In this document: in pieces, positions 12,901 to 23,973 of the stretch
Layout of the letters: every line of letters begins with the position of its first letter
Position numbering within the stretch: position 1 is the stretch's first letter
Origin: Heliopora coerulea
Taxonomy: Eukaryota > Cnidaria > Anthozoa > Scleralcyonacea > Helioporidae
Direction of reading: 5' to 3'
Length of the DNA stretch: 64,000 nt
Assembly (NCBI GenBank): GCA_030142905.1
Contig: JASJOG010000008.1
Coordinates: 1,612,001 to 1,676,000, forward strand
Notes under the pieces: generated by a model
What the model was told of the DNA's origin: nothing
The model's input: only the letters and a program-made list of their open reading frames with translations
Database searches by the model: none
Position numbers and translations under genes: made by a program

Positions 12901-15254
12901 GAAACACATTTCTTCACGTTTTTATTAGTGTCGAAAGGTGAAAACAATCTAATTTATCCTTGCGTAACTCTCCCGTTGAAATTATTCATACCACGCGTTT
13001 CTGTACCCATTCAAGATCATTAGATAAAGATTTCGCGAGAGAGTGAAGAAAAACTGGTACACAATGCTCCAAAATCAACCAAATACGAGCACTAAATATT
13101 CACCAGCTCACTGCCTGGTACATTAGCACGCTATATTAACACTAGAAAGTGTAGGCGCTTATTAGCTTTCATATATATCTCATTTGCATGCCCACACCAT
13201 TGAAGAGTGCTGGATATAATAACGCTTAATACCTTAGATAGTTCTACAACTTCCAACATTTTGCCATCGACTGTAATAGGATGGAAAGTCTAATTAGTGG
13301 ACTTAATATCGATTATAAAATTTTTGCATTTGTCATTATTTGGTTGAAGCTTAAGGCCCTGACCAAACGAATACAACATCGCAATTCAATATCATTCAAC
13401 ATTATTGAATACAACGTGTTGAACTAGTTTGGCCACCACGTTGCATCGTGTTGCATCATGTTGTATGATGTTGAACGAAGTTTGATTTCCATCAAACATT
13501 CGATTCAACATCGTTCAACACTTCTTTGTTTTCGTGTGTGAACAACAAAGTTGCACTCGTTTGGCCACTCACTTCAACATTGTTGCATTCGCGCACGCGC
13601 AGCAAGTTCTCTCTCAGGCAAGGGGCAACGGGTAGATTGGCCTAAAACTCGGGATCATTATTTGTCTCATATCTCTAATCTCCACAATTCAAATCTGCAC
13701 ACACAACATGTTGCACTCGTTTGGCCAAGCAGTCCAACACCATCCAACCAAGTTGAATTCAACAATGTTGAATGACGTTACATTCGTTTGGCCAGGGCTT
13801 TATTCGCACTGGACTAATCTTCCACAGTGCAATACCATGATACATAAATGGATCATAAAACGTGATATCTCTGCGTTTCATGTGACCTCCTATTCCACTG
13901 ACGTGAAACACATCCAGAAAAATGAATTGATTGTTTAGTTTCAATTATGGACTCACCTGTCTCCCTTTACCAACACCTGCTCCATCGCCAATAAAAAACC
14001 CAGCTCGTTCACCATTAGCTGAAATGACCTGATGCCTCTGACACTTAAATAAACATTTTTAATTAAGTTAGTTTTCATTGAAGACTGAAAAACAACATAG
14101 AGTTTATTATACTTTGGGCGTTCTCAGCACCAAGAGTTGTCCGTCAAATTTTGCATGCTGGAATTCCAAATAACTTTCTACCGAATGCTGCAGTTGATCT
14201 TACATTTTTTGCTGTTCATTACCAGGAAACATACTATCATTCACGCCAACCTCCACTGCATTAACGCAAAAATACATTCATTTTATTCAATCAACATTCG
14301 TCAGTGTAGATACGCAACCATTTACATCAATGAGCATTCCAAAGTGCCAATAGACGACCACTAACACCATTGTACTATACATTAGGGATAATAAAATTTC
14401 AATTTACGCTAGAGAAATATCTTGCCTAACTGAAATTTTATTATTACATGAGATTCTGTTGTTAAGTTCCACGAACACGGCTCAAAACCACGTCATTTGC
14501 AAACCACAAGCTGTATATGCTTGGCACTATATCAGCACTGACAAGAACACGACGCATGGTCACACGAGCAGATACATTTCGAAGTGAAATTAACCCACTA
14601 GATCATATGTACAAATGTATTAAAGCAATAAGTACAGTAAGTCCCCACATTTAAGAAACCAACGTTTTTGAAATCATGCTGTTTAGTTTCTTATACGCAA
14701 GCCAATATTTCAAACAAAGACTGGTCGATTTCTTACATGTACAATAAGAAATTGACTTTAGGTGTGATACCATTCAAGTAAGGGAAACAATATGAAGCAT
14801 CTCCACCAGGGTGAACTCCATGTTCTACTGTACGCCAATAACAAATTATTTTATGCCACAAAAACGACAGCCCTAGTCAATTCTATCAAATTTTCAATCA
14901 CTTTCTTTTGTTTTTATCCAAATTTCACGCCAACATCCCAAAACATTTCCTTCTGCACCATAGATATTTGGACCTGAGTTCATAGTTCAAAACTGAAGTA
15001 GACTATTTAAGTTGTTATGTAACAAATATATTACTCAGTTAAATTCAATTTTGTATCTGCAAACTTTCATATTTTTCCACATATAAGAAACTAATGTAAA
15101 AAAACAGGCTGTTTAGTTTCTTATAAAGGAGAAAAATATTCTTTCTACTTGCAGGCTGTAGCTTCTTATATGTTGGTTTCTTAAATGCGAGGACTTACTG
15201 TAATTGCACTTACACTGTAGAGAATCCCTTCCAACTGTAAATCACTCAACTTTC
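6910..15254 (-). CDS. Strawberry-notch-like helicase (SBNO), partial, six exons
   Basis: Six minus-strand exons join with matching phases and GT/AG borders: 15214-15254, 13957-14043, 10948-11039, 10733-10801, 10246-10328 and 6910-7016. The joined 159 residues contain [13 protein letters not shown], the Walker A stretch [51 protein letters not shown] and the DECH box FDECHKAKH. These are in the order of the SBNO helicase core. SBNO proteins are large nuclear SF2-type ATPases acting as transcriptional co-regulators in Notch and other pathways. The N-terminal region before 15254 and everything after DECH (including the conserved ASATGASEPRN block) were not found; they may lie left of the window, in missed exons, or be lost. 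Introns hold a LINE, MITEs and paired SINEs. A relative of SBNO1/2 rather than a certain orthologue. Confidence 0.88.
7575..7741. mobile_element. Palindromic MITE-like element in SBNO intron
   Basis: Arms at about 7581-7633 and 7684-7735 are inverted copies, with the shared core CAGATATCCAAACACC and GTAATAT...CATAC outer parts, around a loop of about 50 bases. A further TCAGATATCCAAAC word at 7802 suggests a related copy nearby. No coding potential. Confidence 0.7.
8145..8211 (-). repeat. tRNA-derived SINE head, minus copy
   Basis: A tRNA-like cloverleaf can be drawn: a 7-bp acceptor stem GACTCGA/TCGAGTC, a D-arm GCTC-AACAGGTA-GAGC and a T-arm GCGAG-TTCAAAT-CCCGC. The anticodon arm (GCGGA CCGGTAT CCCGA) has mismatches at both ends and lacks U33. 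It therefore looks like a SINE head rather than a working tRNA. Three copies share the same flanks, which also fits a SINE. Confidence 0.7.
8362..8434 (+). repeat. tRNA-derived SINE head, plus copy
   Basis: Same tRNA-like module as the minus copy just upstream, in opposite orientation and almost identical. It is followed by the family tail AACATTTTTCAGTTGACTTC. Box A- and box B-like words (TAGCTCAACAGGTAGAG and GAGTTCAAATCCC) are present, so polymerase III transcription is possible but not shown. Confidence 0.7.
12646..12715. repeat. 22-bp tandem repeat, three units
   Basis: Three consecutive copies of AATTGCTACTAACATACAGT-AT (first copy with ACCGT in place of ACAGT) lie in the 3' untranslated part of the LINE relic. 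This is a local expansion. Confidence 0.9.
13354..13799. mobile_element. Harbinger-like MITE inserted in the LINE
   Basis: The termini AGGCCCTGACCAAACGAATA and, on the other strand, AGCCCTGGCCAAACGAATGT are inverted copies with one indel. TTA flanks both sides (13351-13353 and 13800-13802), the PIF/Harbinger-type duplication. The interior is built of short CAACATTGTTGAA / GTTGCACTCGTTTGGCC words. Removing the element and one TTA rejoins the LINE frame (SSANKLQ), which confirms the borders. It has no transposase. Confidence 0.88.
14635..15200. mobile_element. pogo-like MITE in SBNO intron
   Basis: The ends CAGTAAGTCCCCACATTTAA and, on the other strand, CAGTAAGTCCTCGCATTTAA continue into AGAAACCAAC, about 30 bp of terminal inverted repeat. 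TA flanks both sides (14633-14634 and 15201-15202). A CAG start plus a TA duplication points to the pogo/Tigger branch of Tc1/mariner. Sub-terminal words (CTGTTTAGTTTCTTATA) recur inside. No transposase frame is present. The right end lies only about a dozen bases from the splice donor of exon 15214-15254. Confidence 0.88.
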
Positions 15255-18200
15255 CTAACAAAGACAGAAAATATACAAAACTTGAGGGAGGATGCAAAAC
15301 GTAGAGATGAAAAAAAATGTTGTATGCAGAAGATACAAAGGTCAATACAAACGTTATAAATGTTATAAAGCATTTTTCCCCCTCCCAAATTGTGTTCAAA
15401 ACTATAAATTGTTATGGCTTTGTTTTGCGTTCTCCGGTGGGTATTAACATTCATACTTTGCCGGCAATTCCTGCCTAAAGGCTAGCATTACGTCAAACGC
15501 AATAAGCTTTATTGAGAGCCTTTGTCACTTGTTGACATAAACAAGAACAATTATTACGGTAAAGCACTAATTACTGGTTCATTGTATTTAATCTCAAGGA
15601 AGTTAAACGACTATATTACCATTCTCAATAATTTCTTGTCTAATAGATTCACATATAGGATAGGTGGCCTCTGGCAATGCTTGTGCCTAAAAGCCAACAG
15701 ACATTATTGTAATTTAGCTAACTTTTAAGTCCATAAACATTCATCTACAATGCACACGGGATGGGTATTTCAGGCTAAGCGTCTTCATTTGAGCAAGTGA
15801 TTTAGTCAATTGTGCAACAAAAGTGGGTGGAAAATTCAAATTGTGCTAAGCAAAGGAAATAATCTCGCACGTCTACGAAGTTGGAGTCATCGCTAAACGA
15901 TGTTTTACTGGAAGAACAACGTTCTTACAAAGGTTATACTTGTCAACTGGTTCGTAATGATTGTACCATAGCTTGCCTTACCAATAAGCCTAAAGTAGGA
16001 TATTTATCGGTAACGGCCAATAATCGGCAACTTTTTTACATCTCGGTTACCAGCCGATCAATAGAATCAGCTATTACCGACATTAACGATATATATTACG
16101 TTGCCTCTACCCAGTACAAGTCCCTTTACACAATGAGACTGCGACGACGCTATATCCGACATGTTGAATTTTGTTACGCTACAACAAAGGTGACAAACTT
16201 GTACTCGGTAGGAGCTTACTATGTCAGTTGAAAACCAAAAAAAAAGGCTTTGGCATGTCGGATGTTGCACCATTGTAGTCACATAGTAAAAATGAGCCTC
16301 ACTGCGTCAGTCAGAATGTGTTCTGCCGACAATGTAAACTAAAAACTTAACCTAAAAGAAACTGATACATTGTAATCAACAGAGACAGGACAGGAAATTA
16401 AATTTAAATCAGCATGTGTTGGTCACATCGTTTGGTGTACCGTTCATCAAATTAACAAAATCAACAACGATCGACAACGACAACTGCAACGACGACAACA
16501 TCAACACAAACAGCAGCAGCAAGAAGAACAAATTGCAGTGTTTCAGCCATATTGAGTCATAGCGGGATTCCTACAGGAAATTTTGTGAAGGCCTCTTAAA
16601 ACACGTTAATGGGTTCATTCGTTCCTTTGCATGGCATTTTTAAAGTTAGAACAGATTACTATTGTGTCGGATACATGTAGCTTAGTTATGGCTTTATACG
16701 TAAATGAACCATGACCATACAAAACATCGTCCGAAAATGGTCAAGAATTTTATGATTGAGCACTCAACGCGTTCTTACGCCCTGTTTACATATAATTGTC
16801 CCAGTCACTCTAATTAACTGGAAGCCTCAACCAATTCAATCACCTTTATCACCATTTGATTGTTAAGATCGCGACCATCGCTGGATTAGAACTTACTTCT
16901 AATCCAGCCATCAAAGTTGCCCCATTCGTTACGGTCACCGAATTCAAGAAAGCCTAGTGTCCATTTAATCGTCGGGATCGCCAAAGTTCCTTTGATTGAA
17001 ACATCGACGAGTCCGTTTTACCTTCATGATCGCTAACATGTTTTAACGCTCTCATATAGAACCTATGGTGATCAAATGGACAGCAGGCTAAAGAATTGAG
17101 CTGTATCAGTGTTTGTGACCACAGTGATCACCAGGTGTTGCTTCCTTATAATCGCCAGATCGCTTGAACACAGAACGGGGCGATCCGGGTGTTTGGGTGG
17201 TAGTTACTGCACACGACTGAAATTCGTGTTGATATACACGATGCCATAACGACGCAATGAATAAAATAGATAATTTACAAGAACTTTTAAATCGACTCCT
17301 ATTCAGTGAACTCAATTTCCATAACTGGAATGCTAATTCGCAGTCGTTTGCTCGGGCAAAAAGTACGTCTTGTAGGTCAGTCCCAATCCTTTACACGACT
17401 TTAATCTTCAGTTTTTGTTTGGTTTGGCTTCGAAAACATTCACAACCATGGAAAAAGTGTTCAGACGAAATATTACTGGACCAGTTTTACATATTCGAGT
17501 GTTTAAAAGGATTCATTATTGCCGTGTGGACTAAGAGCTGCCCTAAATTTTCTAAAGATGGTAAACTGACGGTAAAAAAAGAACGTGCACTTAGTAGTTT
17601 CTTCAAGTAATTTTTCGAGACCGTTTTATCAGGTTTCTCTTCAATTTGGTAATTTATTTTCGTGAAAATATGTAACCAGTAACTCGGTTTGACTTTGTCG
17701 AAATATATTTAAAATTCTTAAACTCATTTTTATCTTTTGAAGACACATTTTGCGCGTATTTTCAAAGAGAAATCTTCAGAAAAGGTAAAAAGTCGTGTGC
17801 GACACTAAAACTGACGTACAAGCCCGCATAGGAGACTGAAACTGTCGTACAAAATTGTCCTCCGTGGGCAACCATTTGGCTTCACATTTCATTGGTCAGT
17901 TAGCATTCCAGATATGAAAATTGAGTTCACTGCTTTTAGTAAGCTTTTACTACAGTTGTAGTTTTGTTGAACATAAAGCCTGACTTCATTTGACCACAGA
18001 GTAAGTGGCGGTTTCTAGAAGATGCCTAGAAAATGAGATATCCTATACAAGCTTGGTCTGTCACCGTAAAGTGATAGCATGATACCTTTGCACGTGGGTC
18101 GTCATTACGTAAAGCACCAATTTGTTGATGCTGCAAGTGCGGGAAAACAATGGTTAAATGAACTGCCATACCGTACTTACTTGCAGTACTTAATTACTGC

Positions 18201-18460
18201 GGAATGAAAAACATGACAGCTAAGTAAAGAAATAAAGGATAAAACAAATGTCGCAAAATACTGACATCTTGAGAAGTCGAGATTTGAGTATATATCAAGA
18301 CGAGAGCATAGTGACTATATTTCGATTTTATTTCAGTCATTGTCATATCAACCTCATTTGCACGAGTTCATTTGTTCTTATCCATGCAGGTCAGTGAGGT
18401 AGTCTTTGAAACGATTTCTGTTTTCAAATCGTTGGTTATAGATTTGAGAATGGAAATATC
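15255..18460. other. No gene recognised
   Basis: This stretch should contain earlier SBNO-like exons if the gene is complete, but I could not identify them. Open frames at 15881-16231 (plus, 116 codons) and 17257-17610 (plus, 117 codons) resemble no family I know and have no convincing splice context. A short perfect hairpin GCTGGATTAGAA...TTCTAATCCAGC lies near 16880-16911. CAA/CAG-rich DNA lies at 16460-16530. Confidence 0.45.
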
Positions 18461-18538
18461 TGCTTCTTTTTTTATGGCTTATGCTTCTTTTTTTATGGCT
18501 TATGCTTCTTTTTTTATGGCTTATGCTTCTTTTTTTAT
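18461..18538. repeat. 21-bp tandem repeat, 3.7 units
   Basis: The unit TGCTTCTTTTTTTATGGCTT-A is repeated three times exactly, followed by a partial fourth copy. Confidence 0.95.
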
Positions 18539-18619
18539 TTCACTCACTTAGTCAATCTTTATAGTACAGCCTTTTGCTTTGATCCCCAGAATCCAGCCAC
18601 CGAACTGCTGCAGTTGTTT

Positions 18620-18718
18620 AACTCTCTGAAGGCGGGAGCTCCCTCTTCGACAAGTAAAATTGTCTGGCGTTAGCCCGAGTAAAATAACAGACGACTAACG
18701 CCGCTGGGAAAGAGTTAA
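18620..18718. repeat. Dispersed short repeat with AACTCTTTC-type inverted ends
   Basis: It begins AACTCTCTGAAGGCGGGAGC and ends GGGAAAGAGTTAA, with the internal words GTAAAATTGTCTGGCGTTAG and GAGTAAAATAA. A related sequence in the opposite orientation lies near 45023-45110. Weaker relatives are near 44300-44403 and 59250-59345. This looks like a non-autonomous repeat family. Confidence 0.55.
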
Positions 18719-19053
18719 TCATACTCTTCTGCTGACCCACCACTAGTAGATATGTGCATTAGGGTTTCAGCTGTTTTGACAGCCAAACTACACCTTTGGT
18801 CAGTCATGATTCTGTTCAAGCATGAGTTGCCTCTCTCAAAGGTAGCTGTTTGAACTGGTATTACCAGGCGTTTCCAGCAGATGTTTGGGTTTTGTTTTCC
18901 CTTTGCTTTACATTCAGGAAATGTGACTGAATTCAATAATTCTACTTCCTTCTGATTGAATTTTTGATGAATGTCACAAATCACTGGAAGTGTAATTTGA
19001 TGCCGGCGAAAATATCTACTAGCCAATATGACCAGTGTAAGAGAGAAAACCAT
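18715..19053 (-). pseudogene. hAT dimerisation-domain relic
   Basis: The last 50 or so residues read RLVIPVQTATFERGNSCLNR, IMTDQRCSLAVKTAETLMHI and STSGG. This is the layout of the hAT-family C-terminal dimerisation domain (…ERxFSxMxRIKTxLRxxLxxxxLxxLMxIS). It occurs in transposases and in domesticated ZNF862/KIAA1586-like proteins. The start codon is arbitrary: an in-frame stop lies directly upstream and no earlier hAT catalytic part was found. It is either a transposon remnant or the last exon of a hAT-derived gene. Confidence 0.65.
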
Positions 19054-22000
19054 GAGCCAAAATCAATGACTTACAAGACAATGTCAAGTTGTTCACCGCT
19101 GGTGTCAAGCCCTGCCCAAGTCTGAATGTATCTAAATGTAACTTCTGGATATCGTTGGTTTCAATAAAATGTAGGGTTGACTTTTTGCTGCTCACCTACA
19201 GTGTAACATTTCATGAACATTGTCATTAAATGGCGAAGTTTCCTTGTTAAGTTCTGACTTGCTGTTTGTTATTTCTTCCTCTTTGTATGCATATATTGTA
19301 GTGCCTTTTTAACCTTCACTTTAAACTAAGCCACTAACCTAGTCCTCAATCCACAATGCAAAAATTTTGCATTGAAAAACTGTTGGTAATCTTTTCTGAC
19401 AGCCTTGCGGTATTTCTTGATGGCTCTTAGAAGTATTACGCCATGGACACATTTTGTCACTCGACCATGCCTCGAATTTGTCAGGTGCTAAGCTAATTCT
19501 ATGTTTTCAGCGGTTGGTACACAGTTTTCAGCGGTTGGTACACAGATTTCAGCCCAGCTTAGAAGTGATCTGCTAACCTCATCTTACATGTAATCAGTAC
19601 AGCAATCAGAGCAATCAGACAAACATCAGGCTCTATCCCTCTCACAAGGATAGATATGTACCAGACAAATTTATCCCTTATCGGAGCAATGAATCTGATA
19701 ATAGCGGTAAAAATAATGACATTAGCAACAACAAAATCAAGACTTCAATACAAGTAGACTTGATGTAGTACACTTACAGCTAAAGATGCAGCTTCTACAA
19801 TATCACCTGGATGTTTCTGTATTCCCTTGATGTGATTCAAAGAATTACAATGATAGGAAGAGAATACTTCCTCACTAAAGAACAAAGTCATACAGAATGA
19901 CAGGTCAATAAATGAAAAAAAGTACTGTAAAAGTTCAAATTAGCATTCCCCTAATGCATGCAAGTAAGGAATAAGCACCCTTGCTCAAATAAGTGCCCCT
20001 GGAGTGCTTTTATGAAATTAGTGGCAAATATAATCACCAACACACATTGTGACAGAGTTGAATGCTCATGAGTCATCACCTAACATTGTTCATAGTGAAG
20101 GCTGTGACACAGTCATGGACACCAAATAAGAGAATTACTTAGGGTTTAAATTGTTGAAATTCTCTGGACTTTTTTTAAATAACTGGCTATGGTGTCAGTG
20201 CTACATTGATTTAGTTGATGACAACAAGGAAATAACTGTTGAAATTGTCTTGGTTTCTTGTCAAATCCCAGCTAAATGTTAAAGTTAATGCTACTGTCTA
20301 CAGTACACAAAATGTTATTTATATATTTAAATAAGTGCTTCTTTTCAAATTAGCACCCCTCTCAATTTAGACTTGCTTCTTTAAGTGTGAAAAAATTTAT
20401 GCACTTTTGGACTGGTACTTGTAATTTCAAATATTTAAGGTAAATGTACAGTAGCTTCCACCAGGAACTCAAATTGGACAAATATGTATGCACTGAAGTA
20501 AACAAAACATGAAGCAATGTTCTCCCCAGGTTAAGGGTTTGTAGCTGGGATTAATTTCAATTGGTAAATAGTGGCAAGAAAAGATTCCAATAAATTAGTG
20601 CAAAATTCCAGTGGAAAGTACTAAATCTAATACTTCCAGGATTTATGAGAATGAGGTCTGAGCATTGTACTATGTAAACACACCCTTTCAAAATGTTTTA
20701 GCCCTTCAACTTGAATTTTCCTACTTTAAATATTTTAATCTGGCTGCAGTAACAGAGGGGAAACTCCAACAGGTGTCAAAGGGTTGAAAAATACCTAGTT
20801 CATAAGTGCATCAACATTTTGTTTCCTGAAAGTGCCCAACATGTATGTTGACTTTAGAGGTCTTGTTCTCTCTAGTGCCAGACTTACCAGAGGGAAACCT
20901 CAAACAGACATTAAAGGGTTAAAGTATACATGTAAGTGCTACTGCTCCTCAAAGAAGTTGTTCACAAGTAATGAGTCAACATTCTACTTTACAGAGATCT
21001 AATGGTATGTATTTTATGACGATAAAACTGCAATTAAGTGCATTTCCTTGAAACATTTATTTAATTGAAAACAATTTTGCATCTATCAATCAAGATGGGT
21101 TTTTCTCAACCAGTAATGCTAATATAAAGGGTACATACTGTCCAAAGCTGGTTTAAATTAATATTTTACAGGTGCTGTACTAAATTGATTGAATTTCTAA
21201 TAGAACATAAGTAAAAACAGGTTTGGCAAGAACCTCCCTGAGCTTGGGGTACTTAGTCACCCTATTAGGCAGAAAAAAAAATTATCTGGAAACTAGTGTG
21301 TTTTTATCCTGATTTATCCTGATATACAAACAGTCTCTTGTATTTGTGTTCCATTTATTTACATGGCAACAATATCCTTTTCTGTGTTAAATCAGACTTC
21401 CTAAACTGGAAACTTTGGAAAATGTCATTTCATTACACCTTTATGGGCAGGGAATAAAAATAATAGCTTTTAAAAATACATCAATATAAATGAGAGAGAC
21501 AAAAGAAAAGTTTCAAATATAACATACATATGATAAGTTATATGGTATGTTTATACATGTACATATGCAAACTCTGCAAACAAAGTGGTACTAGACACTT
21601 CTCCTGAAACACTGCAAAGCAATGAAAGATTAAACAAGTGCTTTGATAGATTGGAAAGTATTCTAGTATAGTAGATGCTGTAGCTAACTTCTGTTTCCTC
21701 ATTCTTCTCCTAGCTGGTCTAGAGAACAAATATACCTGTTATATCACAACCTCACTCACCAGAAAATGAGTGTTTTATATCAGAACTTGAACATTTAATG
21801 TATATTGCAATTTGTATATCACAATATGTTACTTATAGCACAGCAAAGGGATTTGAAGGCACTGACTGGTAACTTCAATTAAGCTTCAATTATCATAAAA
21901 ATAAAATGAAAACAAAAGGGAAAAAATACAGTTAGATCACTAAAATAGGCTGGCTCAATGACAGGGAACTACTCTGACTCGTCACTTTTATTTTAGGCTG

Positions 22001-22720
22001 TGACTATAGGTCTGGTGACTGTAACTCTTAAAGAAAAATCAAGAAGTCTGGCAGTCAGTTCCAGAGCTAACTTGGATTACTTCAGGGCTCTCATGTGTGG
22101 GAGGGGTCATGATTGGACAGTAGGACATGATTTTTGCAAGTCATGTGTACGTTTGCTATCGTGGGGGGTGATAGGACCCTAATCTTCACCCTACACCTTA
22201 TCCTATCCATAATTGCTGGACAAGTTGGTACTGGGATTGATTGCCAGACCTCCAGATTTTTTTTAATGAGTTCCAATTACCCAATGCAGTAACCAGACCT
22301 ATATCCACATTTGTCTGGAAGCTCATTTCTTCTCCTTCAACCTATTCTTCCTGATGATCTGGCTTTGTGGAAGCACCTAAACAACCAAACAAGGCTGTTT
22401 TTTATACAGTGTTGATTTCCACCGACTGGTCTTGCAAATTTCACGATGGCAAAAACAATATGGTGATGCTAACCATGTGCTAACAATACAACATGCAGCA
22501 AAAAAGTACAGCAGCAAGCAAAGGATGTACTGAAGATAAAAAAACTAAAGTTAAGTTTCTACGCCTTAAACTGAAAACGATAAGTTCGTATGTACTCACT
22601 GCGAAGAGGATTTCTCACCCAGGATTACTGGCTCTGGTGTGAGATTGGAGGTGGTATGCAGATTAAATATTCTGTGTTTGCACACATTGTGTGGCTGGAC
22701 TATGTTCAATAATCTGCAAC
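19054..22720. other. No gene recognised
   Basis: AT-rich sequence. Two stretches around 20690-20960 share AGAGGGAAAC and AAAGGGTT words and may be copies of one short repeat. If the candidate first exon at 22725-22861 is real, its downstream exons would fall here, but none was identified. Confidence 0.4.
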
Positions 22721-22724
22721 TTGC

Positions 22725-22861
22725 CTTAGAGTTTCTGAAACATCATGAGCCATTTTGTTCATTTCTTCGTGTTCTTCGGAGGGGATCTCAACACGATTAA
22801 GCGACGCGTGATCAACGAGGCGATGAAAGTCTCGAGTTTTTCCAGCCATGATAGTCGACAT
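22725..22861 (-). CDS. Candidate first coding exon, unknown protein
   Basis: The minus-strand frame starts MSTIMAGKTRDFHRLVDHAS and runs on as an acidic, helix-prone segment (PSEEHEEMNKMAHDVSETLR). The codon mix looks coding, unlike the surrounding DNA. It ends at AAG|GCAAGT, an exact match to the consensus of rare GC-AG donors; read through, the frame stops at TGA near 22708 after about 50 codons. Two in-frame ATGs (22859-22861 and 22847-22849) are possible starts. I do not recognise the protein and found no second exon. A short intact gene or a chance frame are alternatives. Confidence 0.4.
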
Positions 22862-23029
22862 AGTAAACTAAAAACGAGAAATTAGCAACTATACATTGCC
22901 CTCAGACTTCGTAGTGCCAGTAACAGTTACCGCATAGTGTTGTTACCGAGACTCTGCTAATGTGAACCTATTTCCATTCAACCGCTGATATTTACAAATG
23001 CGGGCTCAATGAACCATTCAACAACTTAA

Positions 23030-23223
23030 GCCTGGTTGCCATTAAGGCGCAAGAATCGCAAAAATCGTGTCGTAGCAGTGGTCGCGACCCTTGCGATTTA
23101 ATGGAAACGTGAATCGAAGTGACTCTTGCGACTCAAGCGACTAATCGCAAATATAAGATTAATGCGATTTTTGCGATTGCGACTGCGATTCTTGCGATTC
23201 TAACGATTTAATGGCAACCAGGC
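23030..23223. mobile_element. TTAA-flanked MITE, 194 bp
   Basis: Inverted termini GCCTGGTTGCCATTAA are perfect over 16 bp and flanked on both sides by TTAA (23026-23029 and 23224-23227). The interior consists of repeated GCGATT/AATCGC words. A TTAA duplication is typical of piggyBac-type insertion, though the usual CCC-starting piggyBac end is absent. Confidence 0.88.
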
Positions 23224-23828
23224 TTAACACTGCTTTCAACTAAGTTTGGCGGGAAATGATGGATGTTTAGCAAAGTGAAATTACATGTTTTTGGGGAGTT
23301 TTTCCAACATGTTGGATGACATAAATTTGTCTTCCAAAATTGTGGCCAAAGGCAAAGTGTTCTTCCATCCATGTTAAAAGTTCATTGTTACCTCTAAAAT
23401 TTGGCACGAGCAACATTGCAACCTCTCCTCTTGGTTTCTTTTGAGGTGTAAGTGCCACAGAAGTTGCTTTTGAATGAGATTTTTATCATCGAAAAAAGAC
23501 ATCTTTCCTTGTCACGTATATGGTTGCACTTTTTCCTCTTTCTCTTAGCCAATGCAAGTTTTGAAGAACTAAACTCCAGACTTGCACCAAAATGATTAAC
23601 CTGTATGCGTTTGCTTAGGTTACAATTTGATGCCTGCTGTTGTAAAAAAACTACGAGATTAAGCCTGTGACTTCTCACTGCACGTGGACAATCGGCAACT
23701 TACATTAACCTTTTCAGAATTGCCGAGGAATCCGTTGAAATCCTGGTCCATCTTACTTAAATTCGATTACGCCGGTGACATGAAACTGTCGAAAATCTAC
23801 GAGTGATTGTCCAGGTGGAAATCGTAAC

Positions 23829-23973
23829 TTTAATATAAATAGCAATGCCCAACAAATTGTGCAAAGTACTGCCATATGTTAAACTCTTCTGGCCTTCTTT
23901 GTTTAACCATCTATTAATGTTTACATAAGGCGATACTTCGCACAATTTGTTGGGCATTGCTATTTATATTAAA
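23829..23973. repeat. Inverted repeat with about 40-bp arms
   Basis: The arms TTTAATATAAATAGCAATGC...CAACAAATTGTGC and GCACAATTTGTTG...GCATTGCTATTTATATTAAA face each other around a spacer of about 65 bases. A related half-copy lies near 47030-47085. Confidence 0.85.

Larger units (their letters stand above)
12576..13830 (-). pseudogene. 5'-truncated CR1/L2-like LINE, reverse transcriptase relic
   Basis: On the minus strand the broken frame reads [50 protein letters not shown] and a SELVNI region. This is the order found after YADD in CR1/L2-type reverse transcriptases. Several stops interrupt it. The 3' end (low coordinate) has AATAAA followed by (CCTA)n, a microsatellite tail typical of this LINE group. 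It lies in the SBNO-like intron 11040-13956, in the same orientation as the gene, and is split by a MITE at 13354-13799. The 5' limit near 13830 is approximate. Confidence 0.82.

Noticed and set aside
15881..16231. 116-codon plus-strand gene
   Set aside because: No family resemblance, no splice context, and the region contains partly inverted ACAAAGG/GTACAAG words suggesting a decayed repeat.
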